A stretch of 64,000 nucleotides of DNA, from contig OZ026850.1 in assembly GCA_964023205.1 (NCBI GenBank), positions 9,683,270-9,747,269 on the forward strand. The letters are read 5' to 3'. Shown piece by piece: positions 1 through 12,900 of the stretch. The notes under the pieces are model-generated. The model was not told where the DNA came from. It made no database searches and saw nothing but the letters and a program-made list of their open reading frames with translations. The first letter of the stretch is position 1. The number at the start of each line of letters is the position of its first letter. This DNA is from Lutraria lutraria (lineage: Eukaryota > Mollusca > Bivalvia > Venerida > Mactridae). The translations under genes and the position numbers were made by a program.

Positions 1-315
1 GGGGAAGGGGTGGAGTAGCATTAAACTTGTCACAATGATCAGAGTTGACATTGTTTACTGTTAAATGTATAAGAAGCTGTGTAATAGCTTATAAACAAAC
101 ATCATACCCTCTGGACTTAATGTTAGAATTTTATCTCTGGCTGTAATTCTGTATCAAAGATATTTGATGTTGTGTACATGTACATACGTATTAGAATCCA
201 ATTTTGCACTTCAGCCAAATTTTCGGTACAGTCTGTCTAAATTTATAAAAGATACATAAAACATATAATAATACTGTCAATAAATTGATAAGTATATATA
301 TTATGTTTATTTTAA

Positions 316-628
316 CAGGGCCCTCATTTGACGTTTTTTGGGGCCGAAATTCGGCCCCATTCCCTTCCTAAAATCATATACTTTTTTCCCCTATTTTTGA
401 AAAAAGTTCCCCTAAATGATTCATATTAAGTTATTAACCTTTGATTAATAGTATATTAATGTATGTTGTATATTTAAATACGGCCATTTTAAGCTTAAAA
501 GGCTTATTGCAGGGTTACACGGCAGTTGAAAAAGATCCCCTGAAATTCCCCTTTTTCCTCAAAATGACGCAAAATTCCCCTACCTGAGGGCCCCGGGCCC
601 CTTCCCCTAAAGTGCAGCTAGGGCCCTG
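316..628. mobile_element. Small element with inverted GGGCCC ends
   Basis: The left end reads CAGGGCCCTC and the right end AGGGCCCTG, an inverted pair about 310 bp apart. The interior is rich in CCCCTA and GGGGCC runs. There is no coding capacity. The eight bases on each side (TATTTTAA and AAATTTAT) are not a clean duplication, so assignment to a transposon superfamily is only a guess; hAT-like ends often begin CAGGG. Confidence 0.45.
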
Positions 629-1710
629 AAATTTATGTGTTTGTGTAAACTTTAAATTGTAATTTGTATACTCTAAATCATATCAATTATATCAAATTTC
701 TAGAAATATTCTAATGTTGTATATACCTACATGAAGGGGATTATGTGGGTTTAATTCATCAAAGCCATCCTTTAAAAATGGTTTGTTTGAGGGTTACACT
801 ACCTAACTCGTCCAAAACACCCAACTTTTTTCATTCTCTGGGGTGAAAAATTCTGTTTCAGTAAAAAAATAGCATTACGAGTCTATGACAAGATTTGTGT
901 TTTGGTTTCAATATTTAAAATAATTTGTAAAGAAAATATTTCCCACCTACATACTCACTGAAAATTCTCTGGATAAGGTAACAGTAATACTGCAAACACA
1001 CATTTTTTGAAGGATGGCCAAGATACCATAATCTGCTACAACTAGACACTCTGCCTCCACATATATTCAATTTTTTGTGGAATGTAAGAAACTTTAAAAA
1101 TACATACACATAATGATGTCTTTACTTGGTACTGTAAGGTAAAGTCACTTGAAATTTTAACATTTTTAGAAGTTCATCATGTGTGTGTTATTTCAGCTTG
1201 TTCAGATATGTTTCAATAAATCTGTGTGACATGATATATATATATCATCTAGACTAGCTACATGTTTAATTGAAAAAATCTGGAAAAGACACAATGTAAT
1301 ATAATTGCATGAATAAACCCTCTATTCATTTTTGTATAACCATGTGCCCGGAAACCACAGTAACTGTTATAAATCATGGTGTCCTGTATTGACCTATGAT
1401 TTGGATTTAAATGTGGTTGACCAACTGGAAAGTTGATGTGTAGCTTCATGACAGACTGTGTTATAGCTAACTAAGCTAGCTAAGAAGAATTTATAATATT
1501 TGTGAAATTACCAGTAGTTGAGCTTGTGTTTATAAACATGCGACTTGACTCAGACTTATGGTTAAGTGGGCAGGGGCAGAAGTGGGCAGAGGTGGATCCA
1601 GGCTGGAAGGGGGGAGGGTGTTTGTGTGTAATATTTAGGAATTGAATGCTATTTCATTGAATGATATTTAATTTTATCTGTGGATTCGGTATGGTAATTT
1701 CATCTTACTT

Positions 1711-2484
1711 GTGATATTAGAGCAGACTGTGTCTTTTAACAAACATGAGCACTTATTACTCAGGGTGAGCTTTTGTGATCAGTCTTTGCAGGCATTGTGC
1801 GCTGTTCACTTACCTTGTGAACATACTAGGTGCCACATTTTTGGTTCAATTTTTACAAAACTGGGTCAGAATGTTAATATCGACAAAATCTCATATGAGT
1901 TAGATAATTGGTTACTTTGGGTCAAAAACTAGGTCACCAGGGCAAATTAAGGGATTTCACAGTTATAATTTCATCTTCACCAAACATTGTAAAAATTGTT
2001 TGTTTTAATGATATGATGGTCAGGTATGAATATTGGTCATCTTGGGTCAATAACTAGGTCACCAGGTAAAATCTTAAGAAAACCTTGTTTCATGTAACTC
2101 GATCTGCAGATGTCAAATTTTGATTCGATCTTTACCAAACATTGTCAGATTGTTTTTTGTCTTATTGATATGTATGACAACTTTGAACATGAGTCATTTT
2201 CGGGTAAAAAACTAGGTCACTAGGTCAAATCTTAAGAAAACTTTGTTAACATTGTAGATTTTTTTATTGGATTTTCACCAAATTTTATTACAATGTTTAT
2301 TTTAATGATAATGTAGGTCAAATTTGAACATGGATCATCTGGGGTCAGACACTAAGTCGCCAGGTCAAATCACAAGAAAACCTTGATATAAGCAGACCTC
2401 ATGACACAGGTTCAAAACAATGTTTTAATGAGTAAACAATGATTGTCATTTGAGAGATATAGGGCCACCTTTGCCCTCTTGTTT
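1711..2484 (+). repeat. Degenerate interspersed repeat with 'gggtcaaaaactaggtcacc' units
   Basis: Phrases like GGTCAAAAACTAGGTCAC recur about every 130-150 bp (near 1917, 2046, 2203 and 2343). The block ends with AGGGCCACCTTTGCCCTCTTGTTT. The same end signature closes the repeats at 6485, 27177, 29239 and 34752, so this is a decayed member of that non-coding family. Confidence 0.6.
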
Positions 2485-3662
2485 AATTTTCTGAACAGAT
2501 ACTGCAGTTTGTTTAAATGAACAATTTTGTTTTGCTCAACATTAATTCATCTTTGAGATTTCAATGTTCATAACCTTTATGTACTATTCTAACTTAAAAA
2601 CATTTGTGTTTTCTGCAATGAAACAAAATTTATCCTTCAGGGGTTAATGCCAGTTTTTGGTGAATTGATAAGATACCCTTTTACATCGATAAAAAGTGTA
2701 AAACATTGTACCTGACTGTGTGCAGCATTTCAACCCAAATATTCAGATACTTGTAGGACTGTAAACAGTTTCATTATACCAGACACCTTTCTTTTTTGAA
2801 GTGGATGATTTTGTAACACTGCCAAAACATTTAAATCTGAACTTTGATCCAAGCTGAAGAGAAATATAGAAAACAGCAATTATACATTATTGCACACATA
2901 ACAGCTCACTATCAGTTAGGTTATAATGAACTCCCAAGTTACTCTTATATAGCTGACGCCATTCTCAATTGAGGAAAACTGTGAAAGTTCACTTTTAGCT
3001 CATTAAAAACTTCAGTATCTAATCTATGGCATATTTTGACATATTCATTTTGTAGTTAAGTCAATATGCTTTTTGAAGATACTTTGTGTGTGGGGGGGGG
3101 AGTGGTGGTATCTGTTTATCTCCCCATCAACATGTGTTTTATGCATAAAGGTGTAGTCGAAGGTTTTTAAGTTTCACCTTCTATTTTCCTCTCGTTGATC
3201 AAAGTTAGTCTCTGATTATGAATTAAGTGCATATTTTATTGTCTAACTCTGGTCTAGATTTGAAGCCACTTACATGCATGAATCAACACTGGTCAGTATG
3301 AATGGCCATAATTGATCATTCTCTTTGTAATGTATAATGATTTACAAAACTAAAACTTCCATCATAATTATGTATCCACCCCTAATTAGTAAGGGTGGTG
3401 AGTGTTGAACAAGTGATTTTATGGGCTGGTCCAGATATTCAGCAAAAAAAACCAGATAACCGAAACATTTGTTGCTAAGTTCTATGTGTTCCACTCTGGT
3501 ATGTTTACAATCTTTGAAATGAACTTTACAGATTATATACTGCATTATGACTATCAAAGCAAACTACATTTGTATCTAACCATTCCCCTGGAGTGTAAAG
3601 TTTTTATCAAACATTCAGTGTCATTAATATGGTGTGTTGTATAATTTGTCTCCATTTTTCAG

Positions 3663-3933
3663 GATAATGAAGGAAGTGGTATTGGTGAAGACAAGATCAT
3701 ATCTACTGGTACTCATGATGATGATGAAGATTATGAAGTTAGCTCTGGTGATGAAATCATCGAGCTGATACCTGATGATGATGATGATGATGACGATGAT
3801 GAAGACAATAATGGAAAAGATGATGATTACTACAATTACGGTGACGATAAGAAAAAGGTTGGATCTAGTGATGATGAAGATGATGCTTTATTTGATGGAA
3901 GTGGTAGTGGTGATGTTATGCCGGTTGAAGAAG
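3663..3933 (+). CDS. SDC: Syndecan exon: acidic glycosaminoglycan-attachment region
   Basis: Acceptor TTTTTCAG ends at 3662; donor GTAAGT starts at 3934. The exon is 271 nt, entering in phase 0 and leaving in phase 1. It encodes about 90 residues dominated by Asp and Glu, including a run of nine Asp from (GAT)n codons. Ser-Gly dipeptides in acidic surroundings occur near the start (NEGSGIGED), in the middle (SSGDE) and near the end (DGSGSGD). These are the classic context for heparan sulfate addition. No cysteines are present. Confidence 0.9.
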
Positions 3934-6900
3934 GTAAGTTCCTCATAAGGCCCAAGAACAAAATGTTTGTTTATGGTTATATACTCATTGAAAATAGGGT
4001 AGGTAGATCGGCTCTTACCGTATTTATATTTTTTTGCTTTTGAAAGCAGGTTGAAATTTGGTGGAAAAGTGAGAAAATGGATGTACCATTCCTGAGACTA
4101 AATAAGTAGTCTAGGGTCAGTGAGTAGGAATTACAGTGGGTCAGGTTAACTGAAACAGCAAACAATGATTTTTATTTATAAATATTACCATTTGTGAGAG
4201 CTTTTTTTCCTTTTATAGCAGGGGCAATTAATAGGTATGGTATCTACCTCTTAAGAAAATTCTTTAAAATCATGCGATCATCCACTAAAATTCAATTTAC
4301 CAGTTTTCTCTTCCCCTTTGCAAAAAGCATGTGTTTTCCCCTAAAGTAAGGACAAGGCCCACTTTGCCTACATGTGAAAAAAGTCCTGTGAGTAATACAG
4401 AGGTAATGTAGTATTGTGTGATTTTATTAAAATGTCTTAGCTGCATATTAATTTCACGATTTTCGTAAGTTATATACAAAAGTTTTCATAATACCGGTTG
4501 TCAATTATACAATCATAATTATATACGATGCGCTACATAATATTACATATATATACAGATATGGAATGGGACATACCCTAGCTGTAAATGAACGGAAACT
4601 GTGGATAGTGATACTAAAAAATGATCACATTCAGCGACTGTGTAATAATTCAGCTTTGACAGTTGAATAAAATTGCCCTTTACCAATCTCCAAGTGGTTA
4701 ATAGTTTTTGAGTGAAGTTTATGTATTGATCAATTATTAATGGTATCACAGCCACTGTTGTTCTCGTTAATGAAGGTAGCAGATAGTAGAATGAAGTTAC
4801 TCCGGTGGGAATTGATTCCTCACCTAGATCTATGTATTGTATTTGATGAGTACTCTCAAGGTTTTGAATTATCATGTTATGAAGGAAAGCCACAGCAATA
4901 AGCTCACTCGGAACCAATTTATCAGTGCCTCGAAAACGAGTTTTTTCATTAAGTTTCCATTAGAATGAGTCTTAATGTATTTACCATTTTTCCATGCAAT
5001 TGTGTTCTTGGTGTAAGTAGATAGTTTCCAAATTTATTGATGTTCCTCCTCTGTGAGCACTACATTGGGTTGTTCAAATGCTTGGCAGTGAATGTATCAT
5101 TTAGAGTAACAACAGTTTTTGTCAGACATGCTGTCTGGTATGCATTGATTGTTGATTCCATACTATACAAATAGTTTCCATGTATTACTCTAATTGTGTA
5201 TTAGGAGCAATTTCCTGGTTAAGAATCTGCTTTTAGAATAAATACTGGGAGTTAAGTATGTCTTGTAGAACTATTGTAGTTCAAGTTAACCTGATTCTTA
5301 GTCTGCTCAATAAGTAAAGAGATTACATGAAATATTTTAATATTGTTTGTGGTGCCTTGTGACGCTCTGTTGTACATATATAGCCACATCTTACTATTAT
5401 TTAGCTAAATACAACACAGATACAAGGAGTCTCGATTTTGATTGAGTAACAAAATCTTGTCCTTCATTCAAGTATCTGAAGTTTTATGGGTCCATAGAAA
5501 TAGGAAATATAGAAAACTATCCATTTGATCCCTAATAGGTTCTGTATGTCTGCATGCCAGGAAATGATATTTCCATGATAGTTTACTTGTTCATGTTATT
5601 ACCTGACTGAATGATTATTTAAGCAGATTTTCTGACACTTGGTAAACTCCACAGCCTTGTCTGTTAGTGTAGAATGGCCTTGTGGTAAGAAGTATTTGTT
5701 ATAGAGGCAATAAATAATTAATCTTGTTTCCATGCAAAGTACCATTTTCTCCTGAATTTGGTCTAACTTAGTGTGTGATCATATTCTTGGTCCTCAGCCT
5801 GTTTGTCTATCAATCAACAGTGCTTTGTTCCTGGAAAAGAAAATTGCTTGCTATTTGATATAATGGGGATATCTCAGATGGCCTTATGGTCTTGTAGTGT
5901 TTGACCTTTGACCAGTATTGTATATTTGCTGTGGGTGGGGTATTTGCATAGGTTTGATAAATGTGGTTAAATTGCGAACAAATAAGAAATGTTCATTATC
6001 TGTTATCATTATTTGCAATATATCTTATCTAGCATGTTGGCCAGCAGTGCTGTTTATCACAAATAATGTATATTCTTGGTCCAACCTGATTTAATTAAAC
6101 GATATCTATGCAGTATGATAGGTGCATTAAGTGTATCAACCATCAAGTAGGTCATATTACATCAAATGTTATCATGTTTTGCGTGTCAGTTTGTCGTTCA
6201 TTGATGTTATGTATGTAACTTTATACAAAAAAATAAAAACATTTTTTTTATTTATTCATGAACATGTTTGGCATGTATTTCTGGTGTATTAGATTAAATG
6301 ATACTGTGTAATAGCAGTCAGTGATTTCATATAATCACGTTTTAAACTATGCAGAGACATTTCGCTATATTGTACTCTGTTGTTCATATCCCCTCTGGGA
6401 CTTATATGTAGGAAGAGATGATATCATTTCATGTAATTAGATCTGAAACAATGTCCAGGCTTGTCTAATTAATCTACAGTTTTTAGCTCACCTGATCGAT
6501 CAGGTGAGCTTTTAGAATCAATGAATGTCCATTGTCCGTCGACGATTAGTTTGTTTACACTCTAGCATCCACAGCTTAACCAATCGTGATCAAACTTGCT
6601 CACAATGTATATGGCCATAATGTCTCAACTAAGTTCGAATATAGGCGAATTCGGACAAGGACTTCAAGAGTTAAGTGCCCTTGGCTTAGAAAATTTGCTA
6701 TATTTAACTTGTTTACGCTCGAGCGCCTTCATTTATACACCAATCCTAATAATATTTATCCAGTATTCATGAAAATTAGAGTTGGTTTTGATCAAAATCG
6801 GTGTAGAAACGGGTTATACCAGATTCAATTATTATAAGTGTCTTTATTCTCAGGTGAGCAATCTAGGGCCATCTTGGTCCTCATGTTGTAATGTCAGTGA

Positions 6901-9900
6901 CTGCTCTTATAAAGAAGTGTGTGCTATCATGCATTTAGGATTGTCCTATAAAATTTTTGTTTGTCAGTGACCTAACCTTACCATTAAATATGTTTAATTC
7001 GGTTTTTTACTTTCTCAACAAGTTTTTACTTGAAGGCCTTGGTAAAAAATGGAACAAAAAATCTAAATAATCATAATAACAATAGTTTAAAAATTTCTTT
7101 TGGACTGGCTCTCTTTAAAATATTATGAGATGGTTAATGGATATACTTTTTTATTTACTATAGCCTTTACATTTTGTGACATGAACATAATTATGTCGGG
7201 TTTCCTGTGTGTGTTAATATTTCCAGGATTTCTGTGTTTAAATACTTCAAACAATAGTTTATCAGTAGTCTGAACATTGTTCATGTGTCTACAAAGAAAA
7301 GATTAAGCTTTGCAGAATTTGGTGTTGAAATCACTCTAGTTCTGAAGGAATCTCATTTGCTGCACATTTCCCTTTCAGTCAATGTATGAAATAAGGTTGA
7401 ATATGCTTTTTTCACAAATATCTAATTGTTGTCAAACCTTCCATACATGTACATGTAGTGACAATGATAACGTTACAACATTTATAATCTAATACCTCCT
7501 TATTGTTAATAAAACAATTTTGTTAAATTCTTGTCTCAGTATAGGATTCCTTTACACATTTAGTTTAAATAACTTGCGTCTGTCAGTAGAAACCCTTAAT
7601 AAATATTCATAAGGGAGATGACAGTGTCGCGTTACGAAAATTGCCGGGACAAAACGGCTGCTATATGAAATTTATGGGACGACTACGCTGTCGCATAGTA
7701 ACTGCATTGTTGTCAATTCTCTCATGTCTGTGTCCATTATAAAAGTCAGGCAGTTTTTTCTGTGTTTGGTCCCATACATTGTTTCTAGATTTTTTTGTTT
7801 GCCAGATAGGATAGATTTATAAGTTTAGTTTCACTGAAGAAAGGGTTTTCTTTATGTTCATGGAAGGAGCCTTTAGTATGGGAATAAAATAGCTGGTTGA
7901 AGCATCTTGGGAGAAAATTTCTTGCTTGAAAACAATTTTGGGGATGAAATTTCAAGGAGTAAATTGGAAATCTGGGGAAAATTTCATGATTTCAAAGAAA
8001 TTTTCAGAGGCCCTTTACTTGCTACATCTATTTTTCCATATAATGACAGAAAAACCTGTTCCGATTCACTTTATAATAATGAATTCAACTTGTATTTATG
8101 GTCTTTGTTTTTGGTTCCAGGAAATGTAAATCCTGTCAAGTCAACCACCACAGAAGCACCAAAGAGGCCACGCACTGGCTGTGAGATTCTTAGAAAATCT
8201 GCCCTGGAAGCAGAGACTACTACTTTTATGCCTGCCTGTGATGATGAAGGAAAATTTGAGAAAGTTCAATGTATAGTAGATGTTGGAGATAAAAAGGCAA
8301 AGCATTGTTGGTGTGCTGATCCTGAAGGCAGGGAAATTACTGGCACCAGAAGGATCGAACCCGATATGCCAGACTGCGTCTATGGTAGATATAGAAACAA
8401 TATTACCTGTCAATTTTTGCTTACTTGTTACAAATTTTCTTTGTCAGAAAACTAATATTAGGATTAGATTACTAACTTCTTTATGGCATCTTTGTGTTGT
8501 GGTCAGTGCTGTACTGTGTTGCCTTTCATTTCAATCTTGTTACGTGAGGCCCCTTACAAGTGCTTTGAACTTGTAACATCCATAAAACTGGCTCAAAATA
8601 TGCCGTACAATTTTTTGTCTTTTAATTGTACTTTTTATGATTAAATTTACAGTTTAGTTGATCTACCATGAATTAATTTTGTTTAGCTTTTGATTTTGCT
8701 CATTGCTTGTTTCTTTATCTGTTGTTAAGGACTCACTAGACAGCTATGGTAATTTCAGAGCCTCTCCAGTGATAGGGGAGATCAGATATGTGAGAATTGG
8801 GCATTTTTATCTATTTTATATTTGTCTTGGTTCTTTATCGTGCCCGATGTGAAGCACCAATACACACCTCATTCATTTTCTGTGATTTTCTTTGCATGGT
8901 TCTTTCTTGGTTCTGTAGATGTTAGGTTTGGGACATCCCTGAATTATTGAAAGGCGGAGACGAATCTTTGCTTGAATATGTGTGTTATGCTTTTAGGTGA
9001 GAACATGAGCACATGCGTTTTCCAACTGGTACAGAACAGCCAGAGTCTTCTAGGAGCCTACAAACCTCGCTGTACAGATGAAGGAGACTATGAACCTGTT
9101 CAATGTCAAGGATCAGAATGTTGGTGTGTCGATGTTGTTGGAAATGAAATTGTTGGCACCATCATGAATTTGCCGAACAAACCAAAATGCCCGCCAGGTA
9201 TTGATTTATGATGATTAAGATGTTAGAGTGATGCATGTACAGGGAACACACTAGGCTGAAAATTTAGTGAGACTTCACTTCTTCCTGGTCTCAGACTTGG
9301 GAGAAGATTGAACATTTTTGGAGAAGTGGATTTTGCAAGTTTCATAGATCTGTGGTTTTCTAACTTTGTCACTAGGACATACATAGTATTTTGACTGACC
9401 CAGCCATTTCATGTTTTACAACACCTTTAATCACATCTTAATTTCTCTGTTGCTCTGGTTAATCCGGCTAATCACTTCTTCTTAGATTTACTTTTAATCT
9501 ACAGCTACATTCCAATTAACAACTTAACAGGGTTTTATTCTATCTTTATTTTTGAGATAAATGAATTAAAACTGTGATACAGCAATGAGCATACACAAAG
9601 TAAGTGGTAATTGAACAAGAACAAAATTCATGAAGAAATAGAACAGCACCTGAGAAGTAGAATTAATCATTTCTTTATCCTTGTTAACTGTATCAGTCCT
9701 TGAATATAGCCCCGATCCGAGGACCAAGTCCACCAAACTGACCGTTAGTGCGGTAAGTTTGAAACAGTCAGTGGTCAGACAGTGTAGTAAATTTTTCATC
9801 AAGTTAGTGGGCGTCAAATAGGCAGTGTCCAGTCAATAATTAAAGTTTGGAATTACCAATCTTGACTAAACTTGGTATGTAGGATCTTTGAATGAAAACC

Positions 9901-12900
9901 TAGCTTGGGATTGTATTTGGGATCTGTGGGGTCAAGGTCACTGTTACTAAAAATAGAAAATCAGTGTGTGGTAAATAACTAAGTTTGGATTGACCAATGT
10001 TGACTTAACTTGGTATTTAGCATCCTTTAATCAAAACCTAGCTTGGGATTGTATTTGGGATATGTGGGTTCAAGGTTAAGGTTACTGTTACTAAATATAG
10101 AAAATCAATTTCCGGTCAATAACATTATTTTGGAATGACCAGTGTTGACTAAACTGGGTATTAAGCATCCTTGCATAAAAATCTAGCTTTGTATTGTGTT
10201 TGGGATCAGTCAGGTCAAGGTCACTGTAACTAAAAATAGAAAATCAGTTCCCAGTGATTAACTTAATTTAAGGATTAAGATATTGCGATGAAAGTTTGTG
10301 TGTAGGTAGTTTACATGGAAACCAAGGTTGGGATTGCATTCTATGCCAGTAGGTTAAAGGTCTATGTTAACTTATTAGCCGCACTGGGAACTGAACCACT
10401 GATGACGCCTTAGCACAAAATTCTAGAGTACTGTGGTATTAAAGCCTTGGGAAACTTTTTCTCAGTTTCGTCTCTTCTCTAGGTTCTTAGGTATGATTTG
10501 CAGCCATATCTATAATAATATCAGACTGTTCAAAACTACTTGCAATATTACCCACTATGGCATGAACATAATTTTCTCACAAGCTCTCTGCTGTTGATTA
10601 TACTTCACACAGACTTACGAGATGCCTCACTGGCTGGTCAAATGTTGGTCACATTACCAGTTTCACTGTCAACTATAGTGAACATACACAGTTGGTCATG
10701 GAGACACCTTCACACTTCTCATTAGGTCAGTCAGTGAATTGCATGTGGTTTCCACCATCAGCATAATTTCACAGAAATCCAGTCTTACTCAACCTGCCAA
10801 TGTTTGGCAATATGTCCATCAAGAGATGAGTGAGGATACAAACTTGATTGACTACATCCTCACTGAGTTTCTTAGCACTGATGTCAGTGGTAACTAATTG
10901 TGACAGTGTGATCACAAGGGAAGGGTATGTCCTGTTCAAAATTGCAACTGCATTTTCGAGACTCTATATGAATGTCTGCATACTTGATTTGAGGCTGACT
11001 AAGGTGCTTCTGTTCAAAATTGCAACTGCATTTTCGAGACTCTATATGAATGTCTGCATACTTGATTTGAGGCTGACTAAGGTGCTTCTGAATTTTACGT
11101 AGTTTGTTTTCATGAAATGCTTGAACAAATTAGACACAGCTCAGAAGTACTGCTCCATCTCAGAAATTCCTTGTGTGGCCTGAGATACAGCTATTAAATG
11201 CACAACAGTTACTAAATTAAAGCTTATTGGTCAGCAGTGCTTCTTTAAACCATTCAGATTTTGCCTTACAAAATTTTACAGTGGCAGTGACCCAATGCTA
11301 CCATATTAATTTACAGAAGTGTATTGATTAAAATTGGTTGTTAACATGCTGGGTGGGAAACTTGATGATTGGAATGTTAATTGGATTTGTATCTCGGCAG
11401 GGGGGTGGGGTGTCCAAATCTCCATTGACAGGCCTGATTTTGTCATTCTTATTCTAGAATTTCATGTACTAAAATTAAAACAGCAAAAATGATTTAAGTT
11501 TCAGCCTAAAATTGCCTAGAAACATGTTCCCTGAATTGTACATATAAAATTATATGTATAGCATCAGTTTGGGGGAAATTTATGGGTGCTTGTTAAAAGT
11601 TGTCTGACCTTATTCAACTTATAATTCAAACAGCTTGTTCAAATTTTGAAAACTAGAATGAGCTGAAAATTATTAAACTTCTTGTAAATATGAATATCCA
11701 TCATTAACATAAACATCAATTTGTTAAAAGTTATTGAAATCAATGATGACCCTGTCAATTTTATTTTCAGTGACTGATAAAAAGGTTGTGGATGATATGA
11801 ACAAAGACAAGACTGTTAATCTTGGTAATAAACCTGATGATGGATATACAGTGTCTGGTAACACCAATGAAGATATTGATAATGTTGTTGTGAATATTGG
11901 TCCAGGTAGGTCAGATTGATTTTGAACTGCTCAGCATTTTTTCCAAAGAGTTGGTACAATCACACCCTTGTACTTTAAATTTAAAGGCAAATTATTATTT
12001 AGAGTACGCTTTCTGGTAATACATGTATTACTCATTATGACTATATATTAACATATCTGATCAGTAACCACTCACAACCTAATTAACTGCATTAAACATG
12101 ATTACATCTTCTAGCTAATTCAAACATCTGGGCACCCTGTACTGACTGCTCCTATTATACTTGTGGTGGTCTGAGACATGCTATGATTATTTGTTTACAG
12201 AGATCCCTGATGAAGATTCTAACATGGAATTTGAAGAGGAGAACACAAATACTATTGGAGACTCATTTGCTACAATGAGAAGTGATCATAAATTTATGAG
12301 TCAGCCAGGACTTCTTGCAGGTATGTTATGCTCTAAGTTTCTTCGAAAAATGTTTCCTGAACAAATGAAGACCTTTGACCCCTGATACTGGTTCTGAGCC
12401 AGTGGATCTATCATGAGTGCAAAGAGTGTGTCTAAAAATTGTTGAATAAATGAATCACTCACATTTGTCCTATAAAGATGTTCAGTTTTATTCAGGATTT
12501 AAAAAAATGTCTTTGAGGGAATTCCTGGCTACCAAGGCTAGGTTTCAGATAAGAGTAAAAAAAAATATTTTAGAAGTGTCCAAGTTGATGTTAAAATGAA
12601 AGAAACATAATATAGTTTGTTACCTTTCCTTATTAAGAACATGAGATTAAGTATTTGATGGACTTTTCATGTGATTGTATGGTACGTTTATGAATCTTTA
12701 CACAGATGTTCTGTTGTAAAATATACTTGGAAAGATAAAACTTTCTATAAGCATTTGTTTGATTTGTTTAGCATCCTATGAAGCTGATAAGCTTTGAGTT
12801 GATTATAATTCCTAATTTATAATGCTCAATATGGGGGGGGGGGGTATTAAAGCAGAAAATGGCAAAAATTGACTCTCCTCGCATCAAAAAATCAAATCAA

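Larger units (their letters stand above)
1..3662. other. Probable syndecan intron, upstream of first visible exon
   Basis: No coding exon was found here. The next exon opens at 3663 behind a pyrimidine-rich CAG-type acceptor, so this stretch is probably intron. It contains a small element with GGGCCC ends (316-628) and a decayed repeat at about 1711-2484. The rest is AT-rich sequence without recognisable structure. The syndecan signal-peptide exon must lie before position 1. Confidence 0.6.

Noticed and set aside
4543..4917. A 124-codon minus-strand frame in a syndecan intron
   Set aside because: A faint resemblance to the 'LHN' end of Harbinger-type nucleases was considered, but no catalytic motifs or terminal repeats support it.
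7907..8455. A 182-codon frame that includes thyroglobulin domain 1
   Set aside because: It reads through the acceptor at 8120 and the donor at 8384 into intron; only 8121-8384 is exon.
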